NCBI GenBank assembly: GCA_030549775.1
Contig: CM060172.1
Span: 59,484,023-59,548,022, forward strand
Source of the DNA: Tamarix chinensis
Taxonomy: Eukaryota > Streptophyta > Magnoliopsida > Caryophyllales > Tamaricaceae
Length of the DNA: 64,000 bases
Reading direction: 5' to 3'
This document shows positions 1-11,640 of the stretch, piece after piece. How positions within the stretch are numbered: the first letter of the stretch is position 1; each line of letters begins with the position of its first letter. Below the pieces are notes generated by a model. The model saw nothing but the letters and a program-made list of their open reading frames with translations, was not told the origin of the DNA and searched no databases. The translations under genes and the position numbers were made by a program.

Positions 1-1129
1 GCTATAACCTGTATGTTATCTGTGTATTTGTGTAGCGCAGCATGGAACCGAGATACGTTCTCGTGCTCTCGTCTGTGTGTACTAATATGTTGTGGTACAA
101 GTATGATGTGATGTGATGTGACCCCTATGGCATGCATGCTAGGTTATGTGAGGAAGTGTTGTGAAGTGGAGACTTGAAAAAGAAAAATAAGCAATTAAGA
201 TATCCAAAGGGAAGTACGCTGGTTAACGTAGGTATGGACGACCTAGGTAATCTGTAATCTGTGAAATGATGAGAAAAAGGGGAATAAAACAAATGGAAGA
301 GTGGGAGAAAATAAGGTTGCATGGGGGAAACTAGGGTTTGCATGGAAATGATAGAGTTGGCATGGTGGAAATGATAGGGTTTGCATGGGAAGGTTAAGGT
401 CCGCATGGAGGCGAACCTTACGTATGAAAAGTTACCGTGGGACGTGAGGAAGATAGTGGAAGGTCTGTTTGGGAGTCTGGGGACTCGAGGTGAAATATAG
501 TACGTAGGGTCATATAAGGGACCCGATTAGGGTTTTGGGAAGAATTAGTAATCTGAAAAAGGCGAAAGAAAAATGATTAAGGGTGAGTGAGGTACGGGTT
601 GAGAGTGAGAGTTTATGTTATAAGGGATGATTATGGGAGTTTTGAGGGAGAAGAAATATTGGTGAAAAGGATGAGGTTAAAAAAAAGAAGGTACTAGAGT
701 CGAAGTTGCCAACTAGAGTTTTAGGGTCACAGGTAGAATCGATGGGTAAAGCGATATGATTTGGGGATTGGACCTGAACAAGATGAGGTGTTGAGGATAG
801 ATGAATTAATGGTAGTGAAGTAAGAGGAAATTGGACCACATAGGTCCAATTAGGGTTTCAAGGGAAACCGTAGAGGCTAATGGCGGGTGGAGTCCGATGT
901 CACGAGGTGTTGTGCCTTAATTCATACTCTAGGAGTTGGTTTTTATTGTGTGTAAGTATAGAGGGGAAATGGATATCGAGGTGTGATAAGGGGTGCACGA
1001 GTTCCAAGATATGGGACGGGCCCTCCTGGGAGAAGAAGTGTGGATATAGTTAGCCATGCATGTCAAGGGTAAAACACTTTCAATAAGATACGTTAAGATA
1101 CTAATCACTTAAAGAGAAAGATGCTGAGC

Positions 1130-1500
1130 CGGGTCCAGACCGGTCCACCAGCGAATAATAGTGGCCAGGAGCCGAGGTGCCCTGGAGACCGTGCCACCGG
1201 CGAACAATAGTGGTCAGGAGCGTTTTGCCCTGTATGATTTCCGGTCCACCGGCTATAATAGTGGGGGTTTCCGTGCTCAGCAAACCAAACGTAAAATCTA
1301 TAAGACATGGGAAAATACTAAATACTTACAGTGGAACACCATGTGAGTCGGGGCCAGACCGGTCCACCGGCAAATAATAGTGGCCAGGAGCGTTCTGCCC
1401 TGGAGATCGGTCCACCGACAAATAATAGTGGTCAGGAGCGTTCTACCCTGAGTTTATATATTCCGGTCCACCGGCTATAATAGTGGGGTTCCCGCACTCA
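1130..1500 (+). repeat. 54-bp-type minisatellite in LTR copy A, two blocks
   Basis: Diverged units each contain a CCGGTCCACCGG-like core followed by taataatagtgg and a gttctgccctg-like stretch. A non-repeat spacer (about 1280-1345) carrying the accatgtgagtcggggcc motif separates the two blocks. The same two-block layout occurs at 36220-36900 and 62995-63345. Confidence 0.75.
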
Positions 1501-2057
1501 CGTGGATTAATAAAGACTGTGTGTGAAATGGACATATTATTAACGAGGATAAAGAATAAGTCACCGGAAAGTACTCAGGCCTTATCTTGTGTGTTATTGC
1601 ATGTTACTTATATGATTGTGTTATGTAGGCTACTTGGTGTGACTGTATGCTTGGCCTTAGCACACCTGCGCCCTTACTCAGTACTGGACCCGTACTGATA
1701 CTACACTGGTTGAATGGGTCATGTGATGATCCACTGATGGTGGGGAGCATACCTTGATGCAGGTTTTGATCGGTTACTAAATTGGGGTGGAAGGCTTGAT
1801 TTGAGTGAGTAAGTGGTCCGGATATTTACCCTTCGGAATTTGTTTTGTTTAATCGTATTCGTCTTTGGAAGTTACCAGTGTTGTATTTAAATTTCCAAGG
1901 GTTTTATTGTACTTTATCATTCTGTTATTTTAATTCCTCTGACATTTGGAATTTTTAAATTGTACTTCCGAACGTAACTTTTAACTTTCGTACTCTGATT
2001 TCCTTATCACTTATGCCTTACTAATGATTTGTTTTGGTTCTAATATTTTAGCCTTAG

Positions 2058-2103
2058 CACTTAGTATCGGGTCGATAGTTGTGAATCGATCTGGTACTAA
2101 GTG
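2058..2103 (+). other. 46-nt inverted repeat near LTR 3' end (copy A)
   Basis: The arms start CACTTAGTATC and end GGTACTAAGTG. Folded as single-stranded nucleic acid it gives 19 consecutive pairs, counting G-U, around an 8-nt loop. It sits just after gccttag and before tggcggtaatac, as in three other copies. Confidence 0.7.
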
Positions 2104-2203
2104 TGGCGGTAATACCCCCGAATTTATAGTTTATTTGCTTGCTTCCGCTAAACTTCTTTAAAATTTAACGAAATTTTTCAGTAGTAAATTTGGGGGTGTT
2201 ACA

Positions 2204-3659
2204 TATGTACTGTTGAAATAAAATGTGTTTTTATAACTACAAGATATGTATTTATCTAACAAAGATGTATACTATTTTCAATAAGATATAATACTCCACT
2301 TGTCAATATTATATTTAAAATAAAAAAGAGAGATAGTTTGCTATTTAAACAATTATTTTAACTTTTGGATAAGACTTAGGGTGTATTTGGTTTAAGAGAA
2401 ATAAGAAGAAAAGAAAAAGAAAAAGGAAGGAAAGAAAATATAATAATTTGATTTTATTTATCTTGTATGGTTGTTAAGAAAGTTTTATGAAAAATATAAT
2501 TATTAGGAAGTGTTTTGTTTTTTAGAAAGAAAATTGAGTATTATTATTTGAATACTTTTACATATTTAAAAAAATTAAAATAGTATGTTAGTACATGAAA
2601 AATTCCCGTAAAGTTTCTAAAAAAAGTTATAAAAACTCCATAAACTAAAATACTAATGCCAATTTTTTCAGAAATATTCTAAAATATTAGTTAAAAAATA
2701 TACAATAATTTCCAAAAGAAACTAAAAGTATACAAAATATTACATATTCATTTCCATTTCAAGCATGATACAACAAACATAAAAGAAGAAAAAAAGAATA
2801 ATTATATGACTTGTTATTAGTTTTATTTTATTTGTTGTTATATGGGTTACGCATAATTTTTGTGGCATAAAATTTTATTCATAAGATAGTTTATTAATAT
2901 TTATGTAGCAATTTATGTTAGATAAAATAGTACATTTGTTGATCAAACTTGACTTTAATTTGAATCAAGTTTAAAAGTTTGTCCAGGCATAGGTCAGATT
3001 TGAGTCGAGTTATTTTGGGTTGGGCAAGTTCATGTTTGGTTATTATTAGATTTTTTCCGGGTATGGATCATATTATTTTGGGTTAGATTATTTCGTTATA
3101 GGTCATTTCAGATATAAATCATTATTGTTTTGGCTAAATTTAAATAGATTTTAGATTAATTTAAAATTTTAAATTAAATTTTTTTTAACTTATATCATTT
3201 TAGATTAAATTATTTAAGTGGGATAAGCTTTATGATTTGTTCTTACCAAATTTTTGGCAATTTTTCCCTCTACCTTTTCTTTCCTCCTTTCTATTTAACC
3301 GATTCTTACTTACTACTCGTCTTTAGTCATAGAATCATATTGACTAAAGCACACAAAAACAGAGGAGAGAGAAAATAGGGGAAAAAAGAGAGAGATATGA
3401 CTCTTCACTTTTTTTTATCCTTAGCCAAACATAAGCGTTGGTTCCATTGACCCAAAAACCAAGCTAAAAATGATGGACCCATCAATCAGTTCATGGAACC
3501 AACTGACTAATATACCCGAAAAACTATTATCTTATTTATCTTCCAGAATTTTTCTACTTCTTTACAAAAAAAAATCCATAATGTATTTTAAACAAGATCA
3601 AACACCATAAAAATATCACCAAGCACATTAATCCTCACATATTATAGGTTAAATTTTTG
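2204..3659. other. AT-rich interval between LTR copy A and the gypsy remnant
   Basis: No coding signal. The first 90 bases resemble the short-motif repeats near 10.5 kb (agatatgtatttat). A purine-rich stretch around 2390-2440 follows gtgtatttggttt, a phrase common at MITE ends, but I found no matching second end. Confidence 0.4.
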
Positions 3660-5300
3660 AGGTGTTTCACCTACCGTAAGGTAAATCTAACATTATTGCA
3701 AATACCTTGAGTAGAAAGACATCACAATCCTTAAGCTCTAGTGTGGTGGATAATCATTTCCTTGAGGATCTTAGTGAGACAGGATAAACTTGATTCACTA
3801 TGGCAAATTGGAGGTTTGGATGAGTGCATTAACTAGTACATCAATTGTGTTTGATGATATTTGAGTAGGAAAACCTAAGGATGTTAAGGTAGAGCGGATT
3901 TGGTAAAAGATATTGGAGGGTAAAGCTGAGTGCTTCTAGATTTATGAGGATGTTATCATAAGCTATAGGGTTTATTGGTGTGTGCTAGAGAGGTGAAACG
4001 ATCTAAAGAGCCAAATTTGGAGGAAGGTCACTTTACTTCATATTTCATCCACCTCAAAGGGTATAAGTTGTACAAGGATCTTAAGAGGATCTACTAGTGG
4101 TATCATATCAAGTGAGAGGTACCTAGGTTCCTATCTAGATGTTTGCCTTATTAGAAGGCCAAGATTGAGAAACATATACCTACAGGCTACAGGGTTGGTT
4201 CATATGTTGAATGTTCCAAGATGGTAGTGAAATTCCATTTCCATGGAATTCGTGAGTGTTCTACCAATGACTCATAGTAGGTGTGATATGATTTCGGTTA
4301 TCATTAAGTAATTGAGTAAATAGGTATTTTTCACTTGGATGAAGTAGACTTGGGGTATGAAACAATGGGCGGATGCATAAATGAATCTTGTGGTGAGTTG
4401 GCATGGTACACCTACAAACATAGTCTCTGATCGGGACTCTAGGTTCCTTTCACACTTCTATTGAAATTTGTAGTAGACTTTAGGAACAATATTAAGGATA
4501 AGTACCACCTTTCACTCAACTACAAATAGGCAGAATAAGAGGATGATCCAAACCCTGAAGGACATGTTGAGAGTTTGTGCTTTAGATTTCCAAGTTAGTT
4601 GGTAGGATTAACTACACTTGGTGGAGTTTCCATACAACAAAAGTTATCACACCAGTATTATGAAGATGCCATTTAAGGCATTGTATGGATGCAAGTGTCG
4701 AACACTATTGTGTTGGTATAAAATCAATGAAACTATTATGCTTGGTCTGGATATGAGAGAGGAGGTGACACAACGGGTCCATTTGATTCAAGATAGGATG
4801 ATAGTAACTTAGATTGGTCAAAAGAGTTATATTGATCAAATGCGACATAATGATAGTTTTGAAGTGGGGTTTTTGTTGAGAGTATCACCTACCAAGGGGG
4901 TGCATATGTTTGGTACGGAAGGTAAGATGAGATCGAGGTACATTGGACCTTATGAGGTACTTGATATAGTCAACGAGGTCACTCACTACCTAGTGCTTCC
5001 AGTAGAGTTGGCTCAATTTCACAATGTCTTCCACGTCTCATAGTTGAAGAAGATTATTATAGATCCTTCCCATGTGACTAGACCTACTGATATCAAAATT
5101 GATGACTTATTAACCTATAAGGAGGTGCTATTATAGATTCTTGACACCAAGGTAATATTGAATCATATGAGTTTAGTTCCCCTAGAGTTACCATGAAGTA
5201 TAGAAAATGACATGGGAGACAAAGAAGGATATGCACAAGATGCATCCTGAACTCTTTAGGGTATGTATGTTAGGGTTTTAGGTCTCTCTCTTTTAAAGGA
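3660..5300 (+). pseudogene. Decayed Ty3/gypsy integrase (C-terminal pol) remnant
   Basis: Conceptual translation with several stops and frameshifts follows gypsy integrase order. Near 4070-4180 is the zinc-binding region (YKDLKR-like, then a CLPYQKAK-like stretch). Near 4420-4600 is the catalytic core, with a VSDRDSRF motif holding the second catalytic Asp and the TLKDMLR segment. At 4618-4812 come EFPYNKSYHTSI and KALYGCKCRT. At 4840-5043 is the C-terminal domain (VSPTKGV, YIGPYEVL, HNVFHVS). The in-frame stops at about 4810 and 5041 and the missing reverse transcriptase show that it is dead. It ends just before a purine tract and an LTR start, as expected for the 3' end of a gypsy internal region. 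Assignment to a Tekay-like chromovirus lineage is only a guess. Confidence 0.85.
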
Positions 5301-5419
5301 CTACTAATCAGTAGTATAGTGCTTACTTTTGTAGGTTACCCACCAGATCACCTTTTTCCTTACATCATTCTTTTCTTCCTCCGCAACCTTAACTTTTTGA
5401 CTTCGAGGATGAAGTCTCT

Positions 5420-5436
5420 TTTATTAGGGGTAATGA
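5420..5436 (+). other. Probable polypurine tract of the gypsy element
   Basis: The purine-rich stretch ttattaggggtaatga lies directly before TGTAACGCCC, the inferred start of the 3' LTR. In LTR retrotransposons this tract primes plus-strand synthesis. The spacing fits, although the tract is impure. Confidence 0.5.
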
Positions 5437-8400
5437 TGTAACGCCCTCATTTTTTTTCTAACCCTAATTTCCAAGATTGGTCTCTTGAATCCCTCAATCT
5501 ATAATCTTTACTCAACATTTTACCTAAAACCTTAAATTTTACCCTCTTATTTATCCTTTTCCTCACCATCAACCCCATCCATTGTGTGAGCCTTTCCCAA
5601 ATTGGTTGAGTTTTTCTCAACTAGTTAAACAAAATAAACGTCCCTAACTAATCTCAAATCCCACTTAACCTCTACATAATCCATCATCACTTTCTTTTAA
5701 GTAAAATCATGCAAAATCTCTCCATTTTTCGTGTAATAACTCCTTACCCTTCCTCCTTCTCTCACTATGTTATGTATTACTACACCAACTAAGCTTTCCT
5801 ATCTCTACTCTAAAATTTTCAAACTTTCCTCGTAATTCTCATTGCTATTTTTCCTTTTTTTGCATTATGCACTTGTGTTCATTAGCTCATTTTCACATTA
5901 CCCCACCACCATATTCTCTAACTATTCACACAACCACCAACCTCATGAAAATAAGCCTTAGCTACGCAACACCTTCATGTAGGCAACACCACCCCAACAT
6001 TCACACCTCATGTTGCAGGCCTCAAGAAAAATTATTACCTTACATTACACCTCCTAACTAAGCTTGAATGACTCACATAACTACCCCATACCAATAAGAA
6101 TTTCTCACATGAGAGACCATCTAATAGTGGTCACTTCTCACACAACTATCCATCACTTTTTCCATCTATTCTCTTTAGTTTTCTTTCCTCATTTAACTTT
6201 CCATTTCCTTTATTATTTCATACATATCTTAACCCTTGTTTTCCTTTGATTTAGGTGATCATACAATAGTTTTGTAGGTGGGTGATTAGGAGCAGTTTTT
6301 CTTAGAGACCAAAGATATATCATTGTAAGGATATATGTCTTAGAATCAAAATTTGATGCTATGTACAATTTGTATGCAATATCATGTTAGGAAATTTTTA
6401 TTACTTAACATTGTTGGTTTTATTTAATTATATTATTGAATCACATGATGAGCGCATGTATGGTATTAATGAGATAACAAAATATTCTAATAAGACATTA
6501 ATATTAAAAGTGAAATATCACGTGAGTCAAAATCAAGTGCTATCAAGCTATTCCATCAAATGAGAATAGTGTTCAAGAGCGTTATACTTTCATAGTTATA
6601 TCAGTCCTTTCCACAGGACTAGAATAATATGCAGGAGTATTCTACCTTTGGAGCTATACTAGTTTGTTATACCAGACAAGAATAACGGGGTTTTCGAACT
6701 CAAATTAACTAAGTAATTGAAAATGTATATGTACCTAATATGGAACTCGATTTTAGATTTCTGTTGAGTCATCTTGTGTCTTGATTAACATGCCTATATA
6801 GCTCTTTCATGAGACCTTATATGCTATGCATATCCCTTTTCTATTGATGTGTATTGTTACCTTATTTAATACATAAGTATTAATCATCATTTTTATAGGT
6901 GTTGCTAATTTCTATGAGAAGACAATGATGAGTTCATATTTTGACACATTTTATACCCTTATAATCTTAGTTTTTGGTCGTTTATTTAACTAATATAGGG
7001 GAATAAGTATTGTTTTATGCTTAAGTGGTAAAAATTGCATAAATTTTATTATTTAAGCTAAAATGATATAAATTAAGTAAATTTAGAATAAATTTTTTTT
7101 ATTAATATTTATTGAATTTTATTTTGCAGGTATTGTTTTTCTAATAAAAGAAGAAAAAAAAAGAACCAGACCTTTGGACCAACGGCCAAAGGCCGAAGGC
7201 CCAAAGGCCTAGAACAAAATGAAAACCAAACGGAGCACAGGCTCGGTGGGCGCACGAAAACAAAAATTAAAGAAGAGATGGAGCGCAGCACGGATCAAAA
7301 ATAAAAGGTGGGCAGAGCCACATTAATTAGACGGTAGAAGGCAGGGCCTTCCGAGGCTCTATGGAACGAGAGGCGGCAGAGCCTTCACACAGGCTCGAGC
7401 GAGCGGCAGAGGAAAGAGCGCCACAGGGCACGTCACGCGAAAGAGGCTCGGACACAGAGAAGGAAGCCGCCGTATAGACTTCGAGGCAGGGCTTGACGCA
7501 CGGACGCCGAACCAAACGAGGCAGCCCAGCGCCATCAGCTGCCAGCAAAGGAAAAGATAAAGAAAAAGAAATTTTTGCAGGGAAGTTCAAGGCAAACAAG
7601 GAAGAAAATTAGAGGAAAGTTTATACCGGTAGAATTTATTTCAGATAAAATTAATTTTTATTTGAATAAATTATTGATCTTTTATCCAAAATTAATTCTG
7701 GTTATTTCTTTCTCTTATTTTTAATTTATATTTTAGATATATATTTCTGTGTAATTAATTCTTTAATTATGGCTGGCTGATTATTTATTGTTAGAGAATA
7801 AATTGAAACCCTGGATTAGAATTTAAATTATAATTTTATTTTCTTTGTTTTGTGAGATTTTTTCTTGACTCTATGTTAGTTGCTATCGTTTATATATATA
7901 ATTCTGTCAAGTATAGTTTATTTGGTGCATGCCTTGTTCTGGTTCCTCATAAGTGACAGTATGTAGGATTATTTGCTTGCGAGGTGTCCATCTAAATATA
8001 CTAGAATTTATGTGTATAAATTGCAGCTAGGTTAGATAACAATTCACCTAATTGTTTTGTGATTCTAACCAAAGTGGAAAAACGTTTCGATACGTGTGGG
8101 TCAAGGATAGGAAATACAGCTAGACATGCGTTTTGTACTAGTCTGGGTACTTAGATTGACAGCCTTCTACTTATACTTAATGCATTAAATCTAGTTAAAT
8201 ATAGGAGCCGCATGTTGCTGTCATACTGCTAGTATTTAATAGGATTAATATAGGCACGTGGTCGTATTAATTAATTAAGGGAAGTAATATAAAGTTTATG
8301 GACCTGCTTTTGGTGTGCAACTTGGTCGATCTCTTTCTCACGATTAAATATTGACTTAGAAATAAATATTATATTACGACCTAATCTAGTGGTGGATTTT

Positions 8401-9069
8401 TATTTCCCTAACTTATTTCTCATATCTGTAGTTTTCCATTATTTTCATTATTAGTTATTTTATTTTATTTGTTCCTTTTATTACTTTATTATTATTTTTA
8501 TAAACCCCCATTAGTATTTTATTTTCTTATTTATTTATTTTGTGTGTCATTTAGTGTTTTTATTTTTATTTATAGTTTAAGCTAGTTAGATAGAGGTGAG
8601 CCCTCTCAACCCCTGACTAGAACGATACCCTATTTACCAGTGCTACAATTGACAACAAGAGGGTTTAAATTGCGTGCTAATTTCCATGAGAAGACAACCT
8701 AAGTGTTGATGTGTAGTTTCTGGCGATCACTTTGATGACTCTGCTGAGCATGACGTACTCTCCATGGAGGAGTGATTTATATGTCTGGGCTTGGGTATAG
8801 ATTATATTTTATTTCATAGCTAGCTTTTTTTGAATGCCTTATAGACTCTTAGTTCCTTAGGATAATTTTTTTTTAAAATTGCATTGTACTAGAGGATTCA
8901 TCTCCAAACTCTTATCTAAGTTTTATGAAATTTCTCTCATTCTCTTATTATCTTGTTTAAACTTGTTAACGTTTTACCTTGTACTTGCTATGTGAATGGT
9001 ACAGTAAACTAGAATCATTTAATACTTTTCTTCCGTAAAAAAAATAGTAGTAAATTTTAAAGTGTTACT
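5437..9069 (+). mobile_element. Decayed 3' LTR of the gypsy element (copy E), split by an insertion
   Basis: It starts TGTAACGCCCTC right after the polypurine tract and ends near gtagtaaattttaaagtgtta at about 9045-9069, comparable with the intact family end gtagtaaatttgggggtgtta. Between them are a pyrimidine-rich block (5700-6250) and a worn minisatellite (about 6560-6710, ending aacggggttttcgaactca). A segment near 8700-8810 (tgggcttgggtatag) matches copy D near 63690. A foreign 1.77-kb segment interrupts it at 6926-8697. Confidence 0.6.
6926..8697. mobile_element. 1.77-kb insertion in LTR copy E, flanked by 23-bp direct repeats
   Basis: The 23-mer beginning tgctaattt and ending gagaagacaa occurs at 6903-6925 and, with one difference, at 8675-8697. 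The inserted DNA starts TGATGAG, is AT-rich, and has a GC-rich core at 7150-7560. Near its end is aacgataccctatttaccag, which resembles the downstream end of Tat/Ogre-type LTRs as I recall them. It may be a solo LTR of such an element, but the flanking repeat is longer than a normal LTR target duplication. No convincing ORF is present. Confidence 0.45.
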
Positions 9070-10435
9070 TCAATCATTTATCAATACACTCTTCATATAT
9101 ATGATAAAATTACAATATTATGACATTACTTTTTCAATAACAAATTAACATTACAAAATACAATAAGTTATTAAAAATCTCAACACCATAACTGAAATAT
9201 GTTAGCATCATTTAATTATTCTCCAACTTATCAAAAGCCTATATTCCTTCTCCATGTTTAATATATAATCCACTTTATGCATTATCAGCAGCTTCTGTTC
9301 CATCTCTATTTTCAACACACAACATAGCTTCTATTATAGCTTTAATCATCATCCTTCACAAAATCAAACCAAAAATTGCTTCACAAAATCAAAATCAAAC
9401 CAAAGCTGCTAATTAAAAGAAAAATATGAGTTTGATTGACAACTGAAACAACAAGAACCACACACCTAATAACTAAAATCAACAATATAATCACTTATTA
9501 CACCTTGAACAAGAAGAATAAACCTAACAAATTTTAATGAATTGAACTACCTGGCATGTAAAATACTAAAACTAAAGCAGAAGCAAGCTACAAATAAAAG
9601 CTCGAAGAAGAGAATTCCAAAGAACATGCGATCAAAAAAGTAGAAGACGAAGAATAATTAATAGAAGAACATTAACATGTAAAATAAGTAGCTAACTACT
9701 AAACTATTTTTTTTTTTCAAAAATAGTTGAGAAATATGACGTGACAACTGATTTGCATCATCATTTACACCATGTGGATGATGAAATTGATTACACCATG
9801 TAATTTGTTGTCCACGGTACCCCCAGTCTCTCTAATTCATCTTTGAGTTTAGTTGAGTTTTGGCTAATGCTACCAGAATACACTCTTTTTTTGTCGCCCT
9901 TATATCTTCTCTCTCTCTCTCTCTAATTTTTCAATTATTATTATTATTGATGACTAGTCATTTAGTTATTGGGTAAATCTTGGATGAGAATGGATAAAAA
10001 TAGAGTATACATGCTTTGTTTATAACAATAATGGAGTTCGTTAATGAAACTTCTTCTTCTTCTTCTTCTTCTTGTACTACTAATATCATTGCTAGATGAA
10101 GCATATTCAAATTTTAGAGTCCATGACCGCATGAAATTGAGTAACTAAGAATAAATACTAGGGTTTTATTCTAAAGGTAAAATTAACAAGGCTAACAAGT
10201 TAAAGAAAAAATGGGTAAAGTATTTTTTTTTTTACTAAATTAGTCTCATTCCATTAAAGTCGGTAAGTCGTTGGTTTTTCCAAAAGAAGATCGCTCATGT
10301 CGTTTTCTTAGCAGTCTAAATGCATATTCAGTATTTTACCCCATCAATATTAGTCATGATACTAGTCTATTAACCCACCAATTTATTCGGTTGGCCTGGT
10401 TTGGTTTGTAATAGTAAAGTATTTATAGATAAAAG
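9070..10435. other. AT-rich intergenic DNA with short microsatellites
   Basis: No gene seen. It contains a (CT)n run at about 9902-9923, a (TTC)n run at about 10050-10073, and a small inverted motif near 9759-9781 (catcatc and gatgatg around tacaccatgtg). The base composition suggests old, unrecognisable repeat DNA. Confidence 0.4.
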
Positions 10436-11640
10436 GTGTCTATTATTTTAACATAAAGTTATATAAATTTATAAAAATGTCATTATATTTGACATATTCT
10501 TAGAGGGAATGTCTATTTTACTATAAAAAATGTATATTCATGCATAAAAGATATGTATTCATAGACAAAAGATAAGTAAAATTATATTACTACCACTAGT
10601 TGTAAGAAATTACAAATTTGCCTTGCAACAACATATTTAATACTCCTAGTAACACCGTGTACATTACATATGTATTTACTAGATCCATACTGCTTCACTA
10701 ATGTGACATAGATAAGATTTCAATCACCATCAATTTTATCTTTGCTTCGGTGATGCACATCTTTGATGATTTAATGCGCGTCTTTTATAAGATAAATGCA
10801 CACCTTTTTTATTGAATAAATGTACATAGGATATTCATATAATGTTAGATGCACATCTTATAACTTCTCATGCACATCTTAGATTTACAGTGCACATCTT
10901 TCAAATATTTATAACACTTTTATTACCTTTATATGGTGTGTATTTGCTCGCATAAGATATGCATTTATTGATATAATATGCATATTTATAGATCTTATAT
11001 GTGCATTTACAGATATAAGATGGACATTTGCTAATATAAGATATGCATTTATCCTATAAGTATGTGTAATATTTCAAAAAAGACGTGTATTTATAACTCA
11101 TGTTTTTGTCCCTTTTTGTTTTATGAATAAATTTTGTGTATTTATATATAAAAGTTGCATAAGTTGTTGGATAAGATATGCATTCATTTCAATAAGATAT
11201 ATATTTATAACACATGCATGAATCCCTTATTTTATTACAAGTAAATAATGTTATAAGATGTACATTATCAAAATAAGACGTTAATTTATAACTATAAAAT
11301 ATGTATTTGTCTGGTAAATATGTATATTATTTCTAATAAGATGTATATTTATATACAAAAAATATATATTTTGTTAAATAAAATGTGTATTTTTTTTCTA
11401 GGGATATATTTTAAAGGTGTGTATTTTCTTGGATAAAATGTATATTGTTTTAAAACAAAGGTCAATAAATTTATAAAAATGTCATCGTATCCACCATATT
11501 CTCAAAGTGCGTGTATTTTACCATAAAATATGTATATTAATACACAAAAGATGTGAAAAATTATAACAAAAAATTACAAATTTGCCTCGTAGTAGCATAC
11601 TTGTTGCTACTAGTAGCACCATGTAATCTACACAGATCCT
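10436..11640. repeat. Short-motif repeat region bounded by an approximately 200-bp direct repeat
   Basis: The segment about 10440-10680 is similar to about 11440-11640: both run through tataaatttataaaaatgtca, a gtattttacyataaaa stretch, and ttacaaatttgcct followed by tactagtarcacc-like sequence. The intervening kilobase is built from many short copies of aagatrtgyattta. Between about 10750 and 10910 they are in reverse orientation (tgcacatctt); after 10920 they are in forward orientation. Confidence 0.55.

Larger units (their letters stand above)
1..2203 (+). mobile_element. 3' part of a gypsy-family LTR (copy A), cut by the window start
   Basis: The segment ends in GGGGGTGTTACA at 2192-2203, the same 3' end as the copy at 32323-37752. 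It is collinear with that copy: the tgtagcgcagc motif near 32 matches 35061, the catgcatgctag motif near 131 matches 35174, the 54-bp repeats at 1130-1500 match 36220-36900, and the inverted repeat at 2058-2103 matches 37607-37652. The 5' part lies outside the window. Short reading frames inside it are not conserved between copies and are not genes. Confidence 0.8.
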
